5,125 nt of DNA, taken from Bacteroidetes bacterium CG2_30_32_10. Its GTDB lineage: Bacteria > Bacteroidota > Bacteroidia > Bacteroidales > CG2-30-32-10. Numbering within the stretch: position 1 is the stretch's first letter; every line of letters begins with the position of its first letter. The DNA lies in assembly GCA_001872995.1 (NCBI GenBank), contig MNXO01000008.1, positions 1 to 5,125 on the forward strand, written 5' to 3'. This document shows positions 1 through 4,843 of this stretch, piece after piece. Below the pieces are notes generated by a model. The model had not been told where the DNA came from, searched no databases, and saw nothing but the letters and a program-made list of their open reading frames with translations. The position numbers were made by a program, and so were the translations under genes.

Positions 1-29
1 CATAGTGTTGATAACTAAATAGAAGAAAA

Positions 30-467
30 ATGAAGGTAAAAAAAATTGCAATCGGTAGTGACCATGCTGGTTTTGAATTAAAAGAAATAATTATTAAACA
101 TTTAGTAAAGTTAAATATTTTAGTGGAAGATTTCGGAACATTTTCAAGCGAAAGAGCTGATTATCCTGATTTTGCTCATCCAGTTGCAAATGCTGTTGAA
201 AATAATAAGGTAGATTTAGGTATATTAATTTGTGGAAGTGGTAATGGAATAAATATGACCGCAAATAAACACCTGAGAATAAGATCTGCATTATGTTGGA
301 AGCCTGCTATTGCTGAAATGGCTCGCTTACACAATGACGCTAACATTATTGCTTTACCTGCAAGGTTTATTAGCAATACTGATGCTTTAAAATGTGTAGA
401 TATTTTTATTACTACCGATTTTGAAGGAGGTAGACATACAGAAAGGATAAATAAAATAGCTTTTTAA
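30..467 (+). CDS. rpiB: Ribose-5-phosphate isomerase B (RpiB/LacAB family)
   Basis: This cytoplasmic enzyme interconverts ribose 5-phosphate and ribulose 5-phosphate in the non-oxidative pentose phosphate pathway. The 145-residue product matches the usual family length (about 140-150). The N-terminal GSDHAGFELK (residues 9-18) carries the Asp11-His12 substrate-binding pair. SSERADYPD (39-47) is the family signature, and CGSGNGINM (68-76) contains the catalytic cysteine Cys68 and the phosphate/anion loop. RLHNDAN (99-105) supplies His101, equivalent to the ring-opening histidine, and the C-terminal FEGGRHTERI is also typical. The ATG at 30 starts the protein exactly where RpiB homologues start; upstream there is only A-rich sequence and no Shine-Dalgarno, as is normal in Bacteroidota. 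It converges on the purF-type gene. Because Cys68 and the SSER motif are present, RpiB is favoured over the galactose-6-phosphate isomerase (LacA/LacB) reading. Confidence 0.96.
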   Translation: MKVKKIAIGSDHAGFELKEIIIKHLVKLNILVEDFGTFSSERADYPDFAHPVANAVENNKVDLGILICGSGNGINMTANKHLRIRSALCWKPAIAEMARLHNDANIIALPARFISNTDALKCVDIFITTDFEGGRHTERINKIAF

Positions 468-484
468 AATTATAAATAGTTGTA

Positions 485-514
485 AAAAGAGTTTAGTATG
501 CTCTTTTGTTTTTT
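485..514 (+). terminator. Probable bidirectional terminator between rpiB and purF
   Basis: AAAAGAG (485-491) pairs with CTCTTTT (501-507) around a 9-nt loop, and a T-run follows at 509-514, as expected for an intrinsic terminator of rpiB. On the minus strand the same stem is followed directly by CTCTTTTTAC, so it could also end purF transcripts. The structure overlaps the last purF codons and stop. The stem is short and AT-rich, so strength is uncertain. Confidence 0.5.
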
Positions 515-2391
515 CCTTCGTAGTAATAAATAAAAGCATTATTTACAACCTTATTTCCTCCTGGTGTTGGGTAGTTGCCTGTAAAATACCAATCTCCTTT
601 ATGGTTAGGACAAGCATTATGTAAACCTTCTATGCTTTGATACACAATTTCTATTTTGGCATTAATGTTTTCTGGGGTCAATAGTTCTGATATTTTTTTT
701 GATATTTCTTCGGCAGTAAAACAGTCATAAATAGCTTTTACGTGGTTTACTATTTTGTCTTTAGGAAATTTTTCTTGCATTTTACATTGTTGATAGGTTT
801 CATTAATAATAGCCTGTTTTCCATTGTCTTTTAATAATGAAATTGCTGCTTGAAAAGCGATAAAATCTCCTAATTTAGCCATATCAATACCATAACAATC
901 TGGATAGCGAATTTGTGGGGCTGAAGAAACAACAACAATTTTTTTAGGATTTAATCGATCTAAAATTCTTAAAATACTTTGTTTCAATGTTGTTCCTCGA
1001 ACAATAGAATCATCGATAATTACCAAATTATCGGTAGAAAAAACAGTGCCATATGTAATGTCGTAAACGTGAGCGACTAAGTTGTCTCGATTGTTGTCTT
1101 GGGTGATAAATGTTCTGAGTTTAGCGTCTTTTACGGCAATTTTTTCAATCCTATTTCTTAAGTTCAATATTTCTTGTAGGTCTTTATCTGATGGATTGCT
1201 TCCTAATGCTTTTATTTTGGTTAACTTTATTTCATTCAGCTTATCTTGTAAACCCTTCATCATTCCATAAAATGAAATCTCTGCAGTATTTGGAATAAAT
1301 GAAAAAACAGAGTTTTCTAAGTCGCCATCTATTGCTTTCAATATCTGAGGACAAATATTTCTACCCAGCTGTTTTCTTTCACTATAAATGTCTTTGTCGC
1401 TTCCTCTAGAAAAATATATACGCTCAAAAGAACACGCTCTTTTTTCTAAAGGTTCTTTCACTTTTTCTTCGCTTACCTTTCCATTTTTTTTAATGATCAA
1501 AGCATGTCCAGGTTTTATTTCGTGTATGGTTTCTATAGCAACATTAAAGGCTGTTTGTATAACAGGTCTTTCGGAGGTAACTACCACCACCTCGTCGTCT
1601 TGATAATAAAATGCGGGTCGAATTCCTGATGGATCTCTTAAAACAAAAGCATCCCCATGACCTATTAAACCTGCCATAACATAACCTCCATCCCAATCGG
1701 CAGCAGAATTGGATAATATTTTTTGTAGGTCTAAATCACGGGCAATCAATTTTGAAATTTCTATTCTAGGATATCCTTCCGCCTTAAATTTATCATACAA
1801 TAGTTGATTCCCTTCATCCAAATAATGGCCAATTTTTTCCATTATGGTTACTGTGTCAGAAATTTGTTTGGGGTGTTGACCTATTTCCACTAATATTTGA
1901 AATAATTCATCAACATTAGTCAGATTAAAGTTTCCAGCAATTACCAAATTTCTAGTCATCCAGTTGTTTTGTCTTAAAAAGGGATGACATTGTTCAATAC
2001 TGTTTCCTCCAAAAGTCCCATAACGCAAATGACCTAAAAATAATTCGCCAGTAAAAGCAACATTTTTCTTCAACCAATCGGCATCCTTTAATAACTTAGG
2101 GTCGTGATGATGAACAGCCTCAAATTTGCTATTAATTTTAGTAAAAATATCGATAATTGGCTGGGAATCGTTAGAGCGATATCGGCTAATGTATCTCTGT
2201 CCTGGTTCTACGTCAAATTTAATGTTGGCTATTCCAGCTCCATCTTGTCCTCGATTATGTTGTTTTTCCATTAACAAGTACATTTTATCGATGCCGTAGG
2301 TGGCTGATCCGTACTTTTTAATGTAAAAATCTAAAGGTTTTAAAAGTCTAACTAATGCAATACCACATTCGTGCTTGATAGCGTCACTCAT
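493..2391 (-). CDS. purF: Amidophosphoribosyltransferase, long PurF-type (class II glutamine amidotransferase)
   Basis: PurF makes phosphoribosylamine from PRPP and glutamine, the first committed step of purine synthesis. At 632 residues this protein is well above the usual 470-510. The N-terminal Ntn-glutaminase domain starts with a short propeptide (MSDAIKHE) before Cys9, the presumed nucleophile exposed by cleavage. It continues with NRGQDGAGIA (46-55), GHLRYGTFGG (120-129), GNFNLTN (153-159) and LRDPSGIRPAF (251-261). The phosphoribosyltransferase domain has the PRPP motif VIIDDSIVRGTT (457-468), with acidic pair Asp460-Asp461. Extra length comes from an N-domain insertion, a helical charged insert at about 376-420 and a longer C-terminus ending FTGNYPTPGG plus a tail. 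Cysteines at 320 and 499 fall where the Bacillus-type enzyme has Fe-S ligands, but the usual C-terminal CxxC is replaced (see findings). A second, canonical PurF may exist elsewhere in the genome, so this could be a paralog with a changed role. The ATG at 2391 is the only start giving the correct propeptide. Confidence 0.9.
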   Translation of the reverse strand: MSDAIKHECGIALVRLLKPLDFYIKKYGSATYGIDKMYLLMEKQHNRGQDGAGIANIKFDVEPGQRYISRYRSNDSQPIIDIFTKINSKFEAVHHHDPKLLKDADWLKKNVAFTGELFLGHLRYGTFGGNSIEQCHPFLRQNNWMTRNLVIAGNFNLTNVDELFQILVEIGQHPKQISDTVTIMEKIGHYLDEGNQLLYDKFKAEGYPRIEISKLIARDLDLQKILSNSAADWDGGYVMAGLIGHGDAFVLRDPSGIRPAFYYQDDEVVVVTSERPVIQTAFNVAIETIHEIKPGHALIIKKNGKVSEEKVKEPLEKRACSFERIYFSRGSDKDIYSERKQLGRNICPQILKAIDGDLENSVFSFIPNTAEISFYGMMKGLQDKLNEIKLTKIKALGSNPSDKDLQEILNLRNRIEKIAVKDAKLRTFITQDNNRDNLVAHVYDITYGTVFSTDNLVIIDDSIVRGTTLKQSILRILDRLNPKKIVVVSSAPQIRYPDCYGIDMAKLGDFIAFQAAISLLKDNGKQAIINETYQQCKMQEKFPKDKIVNHVKAIYDCFTAEEISKKISELLTPENINAKIEIVYQSIEGLHNACPNHKGDWYFTGNYPTPGGNKVVNNAFIYYYEGKNKRAY

Positions 2392-2412
2392 TTTAATTTT
2401 TTTGCTGTGAAA

Positions 2413-2450
2413 TAAGTGAGTAAAGTTAGCATTATTTTAGAGTAAGTGAG
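2413..2450 (-). promoter_or_regulatory. Candidate purF promoter with duplicated CTCACTTA box
   Basis: On the minus strand TAACTTTA (2428-2421) matches the Bacteroidota -7 consensus TAnnTTTG except in the last base, and a start about 20 nt upstream of the purF ATG would fit. A TTG lies about 24 bases further upstream, slightly too far for a good -33. The octamer CTCACTTA occurs twice (2450-2443 and 2420-2413), exactly 30 bases apart and flanking the -7 element, which could be an operator pair. This is sequence inspection only. Confidence 0.3.
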
Positions 2451-2463
2451 AACAAAAAAGCCG

Positions 2464-2481
2464 TGAAAAATTAATTTTTCA
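2464..2481 (-). repeat. 18-bp AT-rich palindrome downstream of the rhodanese lipoprotein gene
   Basis: TGAAAAATTAATTTTTCA is a perfect palindrome starting 12 bases past the rhodanese lipoprotein stop. On the minus strand it is followed by CGGCTTTTTTG, so it may act as a weak terminator ahead of purF. The T-run is separated from the stem by about 4 bases and the stem is nearly all A-T, so termination is uncertain. Confidence 0.35.
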
Positions 2482-2492
2482 ATTAACACTTA

Positions 2493-2945
2493 TTATTTAG
2501 AAACGTTTTTTGCCGCACCTCTCCAAGCACTAAAACCACCAACTAAGTTATAGATTTTTGTAAAACCCATTTCTTCCATTTGTGTGGCTGCTTTTCTGCT
2601 TCTGTTGCCAGATTTACAATAAACATAAATAGGCTCGTTTTTGTTTAATGTTTTGAGTTGTTCCGAAAAATTATCGTCATAATAGTTCATTTTAATTGCT
2701 TCATTTATTATTCCCTCCTGCCATTCTTCGGGGGTTCTAACATCTAATAGTTGTACCTTTTTTTCGGCTATTAACGTGGAAAATTTTTCAACATTAACAT
2801 CTTCAATAACTGATTTGTTTTGTTTTTCTAGTAGTGGTATTTTGCTCGTTGCTTCTGTTGCATTAACTTGTTTTTGATGATTGGAGCAACCAATTGCCGT
2901 AATAACAACACCTAATAACGAGAAGATAAAAAATAATTTTTTCAT
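2493..2945 (-). CDS. Rhodanese-domain lipoprotein (envelope sulfurtransferase)
   Basis: This 150-residue protein begins with a lipoprotein signal: two lysines, a hydrophobic stretch (residues 4-18) and the lipobox AIGC with Cys20 as lipidation site. A polar linker (about 21-50) tethers one rhodanese domain (about 50-146). The domain shows LLDVRTPEEWQEGII (67-80), the active-site loop CKSGNR (110-115) with catalytic Cys110 and Arg115, and the C-terminal VGGFSAWRG (135-143). Rhodaneses carry sulfane sulfur as a cysteine persulfide; this one would act in the periplasm or on a membrane surface rather than in the cytoplasm. The six-residue CxxxxR loop points to a sulfurtransferase, not an arsenate reductase/phosphatase-type domain. 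The start at 2945 gives the complete signal peptide. It is the last gene of the redox/sulfur cluster, separated from thioredoxin by a repeat-rich gap with no clear promoter, so it may depend on read-through. The natural sulfur donor and acceptor are unknown. Confidence 0.92.
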   Translation of the reverse strand: MKKLFFIFSLLGVVITAIGCSNHQKQVNATEATSKIPLLEKQNKSVIEDVNVEKFSTLIAEKKVQLLDVRTPEEWQEGIINEAIKMNYYDDNFSEQLKTLNKNEPIYVYCKSGNRSRKAATQMEEMGFTKIYNLVGGFSAWRGAAKNVSK

Positions 2946-3009
2946 ATGTGTATTTTATTGTTTTTTATATGTCATATGGAATCGCCATGTTAAATATTCA
3001 TTGTTGTTG

Positions 3010-3027
3010 GTGAGCATTTTTGCTCAT
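3010..3027. repeat. Hairpin TGAGCA-TTTT-TGCTCA
   Basis: A perfect 6-bp stem with a 4-nt loop (3011-3026), extendable by one G-U pair. It lies in the first copy of the tandem unit; the second copy (3113-3128) keeps GTGAGCATTTTG but has lost most of the pairing partner. It sits more than 110 bases past the thioredoxin stop and has no T-run on the minus strand, so it is not a standard terminator. Confidence 0.5.
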
Positions 3028-3069
3028 GGCTTATTTCATATGTAGCTATTTATTGTTTTAAAGTGATTA

Positions 3070-3085
3070 TCCGTCAGCTGACGGA
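3070..3085. repeat. 16-bp perfect palindrome, copy 1
   Basis: TCCGTCAGCTGACGGA is its own reverse complement. It is strikingly GC-rich for this AT-rich DNA and has an identical copy at 3612-3627 on the other side of the thioredoxin gene. AGTG (3062-3065) and CACT (3086-3089) add a further short outer stem with a 4-nt bulge, and A(C/G)TG-like sequence precedes both copies. This form suggests a REP-like or hairpin repeat. Confidence 0.85.
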
Positions 3086-3139
3086 CACTATGTTATCTTC
3101 ATCACATTGTTTGTGAGCATTTTGCCATAATTTTTATGA

Positions 3140-3436
3140 TTAACTATTTTGGTTGATTAAAGTTACTAATTCTTTTGCTTGAATCACTCCTGATTGTCGC
3201 CAAATTTGTTTTCCTTCTTTAAATAATATTAGTGTTGGAACGCCTCTTACCTGATAAATATTGGCAACGTGTTGGTTTTTATCAACATCAATTTTAATTA
3301 TTTTTGATTTGCCTTGCACTTGTTTTGCTACTTCTTTTAATATAGGCGACATCATTTTACATGGACCACACCATTCAGCAAAAAAATCGACCAGAACAAG
3401 CGTGTCGGAGTTTATGATTTCATTAAATGTTGACAT
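3140..3436 (-). CDS. Thioredoxin (trxA-like)
   Basis: A small cytoplasmic dithiol oxidoreductase of 98 residues, slightly shorter than the usual 105-110 but complete. It shows the strand VLVDFFAEWCGPCKMM with redox cysteines Cys23 and Cys26 in the classical WCGPCK site. The buried acidic residue on the preceding strand is Asp17, the cis-proline is Pro67 in VRGVPTLILF, and KIDVDKNQ (48-55) is the third strand. There is no signal peptide or membrane segment, so it is thioredoxin proper rather than a TlpA/DsbE-type envelope protein. It probably reduces disulfides or persulfides, and its place among rhodanese genes suggests it regenerates their thiols; that part is inference. The ATG at 3436 is preceded by AAGG only two bases away, too close to be a ribosome site. 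Palindromic repeats flank the gene on both sides, and one arm of a long inverted repeat ends 10 bases upstream of its start. Confidence 0.93.
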   Translation of the reverse strand: MSTFNEIINSDTLVLVDFFAEWCGPCKMMSPILKEVAKQVQGKSKIIKIDVDKNQHVANIYQVRGVPTLILFKEGKQIWRQSGVIQAKELVTLINQNS

Positions 3437-3479
3437 TTCCTTATTTAGGTGGGTTCTAAAAATTGATTTCTTTCAAAAA

Positions 3480-3487
3480 CAAAGATA
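3480..3487 (-). promoter_or_regulatory. TATCTTTG -7 motif facing thioredoxin
   Basis: On the minus strand this is a perfect TAnnTTTG, the Bacteroidota sigma-ABfA -7 consensus, about 44 bases upstream of the thioredoxin ATG. No TTG/TTTG is found at the usual 19-21-base spacing (the nearest TTG is 12 bases away), so promoter activity is only suggested. Confidence 0.4.
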
Positions 3488-3505
3488 ACAAATAAGATGC
3501 AAGGC

Positions 3506-3544
3506 ATATTTTTTTGGAATAGCTTAGCTATTCCAAAAAAATAT
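3506..3544. repeat. 39-bp perfect palindrome (19-bp arms, centre at 3525)
   Basis: The left arm is ATAT, a run of T to 3515, then GGAATAGCT; the right arm mirrors it exactly as AGCTATTCC, a run of A, then TAT. The arms are complementary from 3506/3544 to 3524/3526. On the minus strand the stem is A/T-heavy at its base with GGAATAGC at the top and reads into A-rich sequence, not a clean T-run beyond the stem. It could form a strong RNA hairpin or DNA cruciform. Confidence 0.9.
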
Positions 3545-3564
3545 AACGCAGTCAGATTGTTTGT

Positions 3565-3572
3565 TATCTTTG
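3565..3572 (+). promoter_or_regulatory. TATCTTTG -7 motif, opposite orientation
   Basis: A second perfect TAnnTTTG, on the plus strand in the other arm of the 13-bp inverted pair. It points toward the 3' end of the haem lipoprotein gene, so any transcript would be antisense. No -33 element at proper spacing is visible. Confidence 0.25.
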
Positions 3573-3611
3573 CTATCATTGGGTTTTCATAGTTTTTCAT
3601 ACACTGCTTCA

Positions 3612-3627
3612 TCCGTCAGCTGACGGA
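3612..3627. repeat. 16-bp perfect palindrome, copy 2
   Basis: Identical to the palindrome at 3070-3085. ACACT (3601-3605) and AGTGT (3636-3640) form an outer stem almost in register with it, so the cruciform could extend to about 40 bases with an internal loop. Confidence 0.85.
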
Positions 3628-3641
3628 ATCCAGATAGTGTT

Positions 3642-3683
3642 TCAAAATTTTTCATTGTCTCTAAAAAATTATGAAAATTTTGA
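3642..3683. repeat. Imperfect hairpin in the right part of the element
   Basis: TCAAAATTTTTCAT (3642-3655) pairs with ATGAAAATTTTGA (3671-3683) with one bulged T and a 15-nt loop. Confidence 0.6.
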
Positions 3684-3696
3684 TGTGAATCAATTT

Positions 3697-4317
3697 TTAG
3701 AACCCACCTTTATTAAATGTAATGCTCCATATCCCTCTTAAATCGCCCGCCTTAAAATCAATTGCTTTATCGGTTGTGTAATAATTTTTGATAATTGCAT
3801 AATTTTCTTTAGAGATATTTTCTCCAACAGTGCCATGACAAGAAACACAAAGTGGTTGCATAATAATCGGTGCATAAAACACAGTATCACCGTTTGCCAA
3901 AAATGAAATTATGGGCGACATCTCTTTACCTTTGTTTTTCATTTCTAGGTACTTATCTAAAACAACTTTTTCTTCCGTGGTTGGATTGTTTGTTTGGTTT
4001 CTGGTTTTACGACTTGTTCTTTTTATCGTTACTCGATAATAATTACTTAAAGAATCCATTAATCCACCAGCATTAATGTTGCAGTAGGTTAATGCATTTT
4101 CGATGCCTCCATTTGCCATCGCTTGTTTCACATTTCCAGATAATACAATAAAGGCTTTTTGAGCAATTTCTTTTCCCTTTTCAATGTGTTTTTTGTTTGT
4201 TTCTGCCGTCAATAAAGGTTTTTCAATCAGCGTAACAACAGTTTCTTTAGTTGATTCGTTGTCATTACAGGCCAGCAACAACACTACAGCTATTATTAAA
4301 ATTAAGTTAATCCTCAT
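3697..4317 (-). CDS. DUF3365-like c-type haem lipoprotein
   Basis: With the start at 4317 the product has 206 residues and opens as a lipoprotein: MRINLILIIAVVLLLAC, lipobox LLAC with Cys17. An in-frame ATG at 4356 would add 13 residues (MAILLKQHLIKRA) ahead of the signal and overlap the upstream gene by 50 bases, so it was rejected. The mature part has ALTYCNINA (about 75-83), RTSRKTRNQTNNP (about 100-112), and the haem-binding CVSCH at 157-161, followed by GDLRGIWSITF near the end. This order fits the DUF3365 (Tll0287-like) family, whose members bind haem c through a CxxCH; a redox or sensory role is likely but unknown. The protein should sit in the envelope. Its ATG overlaps the last codons of the DUF6132-like gene by 11 bases, suggesting coupled translation. 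The last residues (GGF and stop) come from the inverted repeat of the adjacent element. Confidence 0.85.
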   Translation of the reverse strand: MRINLILIIAVVLLLACNDNESTKETVVTLIEKPLLTAETNKKHIEKGKEIAQKAFIVLSGNVKQAMANGGIENALTYCNINAGGLMDSLSNYYRVTIKRTSRKTRNQTNNPTTEEKVVLDKYLEMKNKGKEMSPIISFLANGDTVFYAPIIMQPLCVSCHGTVGENISKENYAIIKNYYTTDKAIDFKAGDLRGIWSITFNKGGF

Positions 4318-4522
4318 TGCTCTTTTTATTAGATGTTGTTTTAACAAAATCGCCAACTAACCAGCCCATTATTGCACCATATAACATTGTTCTATACCAA
4401 ACCGAAGTTATTGCACAACTTCCCGAAGAACAGCCTATAAAATACCAATATAAAAATCCAAATATGGCACCTGTTAGGGCAACAATTATGGAAGTTTTAT
4501 GGTTGATTATCCAATTTTTCAT
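4307..4522 (-). CDS. DUF6132-like small two-helix membrane protein
   Basis: Read from the ATG at 4522, the protein is 71 residues (MKNWIINHKT...). A longer in-frame form from 4570 was rejected because its 16 extra residues overlap the rhodanese gene upstream. Two hydrophobic helices (about residues 11-30 and 44-61) bracket the motif GCSSGSCAITS, with Cys31 and Cys36 at the membrane edge; YWYFIGCSSGSC is the recognisable family feature. A charged tail (KTTSNKKSNED) follows. The start lies one base after the upstream rhodanese stop (TAAAATG), and the end overlaps the haem lipoprotein start by 11 bases, so it is firmly within the operon. Function is not established. The cysteine pair plus rhodanese neighbours suggest handling of sulfur or thiols at the membrane, but this is inference. 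Confidence 0.82.
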   Translation of the reverse strand: MKNWIINHKTSIIVALTGAIFGFLYWYFIGCSSGSCAITSVWYRTMLYGAIMGWLVGDFVKTTSNKKSNED

Positions 4523-4523
4523 T

Positions 4524-4823
4524 TTATTTAAAATTATACCAACCACCACCATTGTGGGCTTCAATTCCATTGCTTTTTAATATCGAGGTGGCTTGTCCGC
4601 TTCTCATGCCAGAAGCACAGCACAAAACAATTGGTTTGTTTAACTTTTTAATTTTTGATACTTCGTTATTTATTTTATCTAATGGAATGTTTTTTGCACC
4701 CTTTGGCTTTCCTTGAGCAAATTCTGAGGGAGTTCTTACATCAATTAATAGTGCTCCGTTGGCAATTAATTCTTTACAATTTACTTTTGGTCCTAATCCA
4801 AAAAAATTTCTTAAAAAGCTCAT
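4524..4823 (-). CDS. Rhodanese-like domain protein, single domain, cytoplasmic
   Basis: From the ATG at 4823 the product is 99 residues: a short lead MSFLRNFFGLGPKVN, then one rhodanese domain with LLIDVRTPSEF (about 26-36), GAKNIPLD (42-49), the active loop CASGMR (69-74) with catalytic Cys69 and Arg74, and the end NGGGWYNF. A preceding Cys68 makes a CC pair. There is no signal peptide. The ATG at 4874 would add 17 residues that overlap the previous gene and resemble nothing in the family, so it was rejected. It is a tandem paralog of the gene at 4844-5119 (shared DVRTP-EF, NIPLD, KP-V-CCASG-RS, NGG-W). It starts 20 bases after that gene and ends one base before the DUF6132-like start. The expected role is transfer of sulfane sulfur through a cysteine persulfide; the partner is unknown. 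Confidence 0.9.
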   Translation of the reverse strand: MSFLRNFFGLGPKVNCKELIANGALLIDVRTPSEFAQGKPKGAKNIPLDKINNEVSKIKKLNKPIVLCCASGMRSGQATSILKSNGIEAHNGGGWYNFK

Positions 4824-4843
4824 ATAAATTTGTTTTTTTATAA

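Larger units (their letters stand above)
2941..3128. repeat. Two diverged tandem copies of a ~95-105 bp unit
   Basis: The gap between the rhodanese lipoprotein and thioredoxin genes is built from two related units. TTCATATGTGTATTTTATTG (2941-2960, continuing TTTT to 2964) matches 3035-3059. Further in, ATGTTA...TTCAT...TTG...GTGAGCATTTTTG (2987-3022) matches ATGTTATCTTCAT...GTGAGCATTTTG (3090-3124). The middles differ: the first has ATATG-T-CATAT (2967-2977), the second the 16-bp palindrome at 3070-3085. The first unit reaches into the start codon of the lipoprotein gene. The similarity was found by eye, with small gaps. Confidence 0.6.
3480..3572. repeat. 13-bp inverted pair inside the element
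   Basis: CAAAGATAACAAA (3480-3492) and TTTGTTATCTTTG (3560-3572) are perfect reverse complements flanking the 39-bp palindrome. Each arm carries TATCTTTG pointing outward. Confidence 0.8.
3447..3709. mobile_element. 263-bp element with 21-bp perfect terminal inverted repeats (MITE-like or invertible segment)
   Basis: The 21 bases at 3447-3467 (starting AGGTGGGTTC) are the exact reverse complement of those at 3689-3709 (ending GAACCCACCT), and partial matching continues inward (TCAAAA). Between them lie a 13-bp inverted pair, a 39-bp palindrome, a 16-bp palindrome and another imperfect hairpin. No protein is encoded. TTATT occurs at 3441-3445 and 3710-3714, which would abut the element if its left end is 3446; this is a possible 5-bp target duplication but AT-rich enough to be chance. 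The right repeat overlaps the end of the haem lipoprotein gene. Whether it moves, inverts or acts as RNA cannot be told from one copy. Confidence 0.55.

Noticed and set aside
1..29. 3' end of an upstream gene before rpiB
   Set aside because: Stop codons at 16-18 and 20-22 would allow one, but fewer than eight codons are visible, so nothing can be identified.
94..376. Minus-strand ORFs opposite rpiB
   Set aside because: They are antisense shadows of a strongly conserved gene with no motif of their own.
1082..1603. Plus-strand ORFs (62 and 71 residues) within purF
   Set aside because: They are low-complexity, Ser/Phe/Leu-rich antisense frames of a conserved enzyme.
3011..3128. CRISPR-like or protein-binding array from the repeated GTGAGCATTTT
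   Set aside because: There are only two copies, with unequal flanks and no regular spacers; a tandem duplication explains them.
3261..3488. 75-residue plus-strand ORF over thioredoxin and its upstream gap
   Set aside because: It lies opposite the thioredoxin coding region and runs into the repeat element; no plausible start context or domain.
3447..3709. Complete insertion sequence
   Set aside because: No transposase reading frame fits in 263 bases; at most it is a non-autonomous derivative.
4317..4580. 87-residue plus-strand ORF opposite the DUF6132-like gene
   Set aside because: It is fully antisense to a gene with recognisable helices and tight operon spacing, and its translation resembles no family I know.
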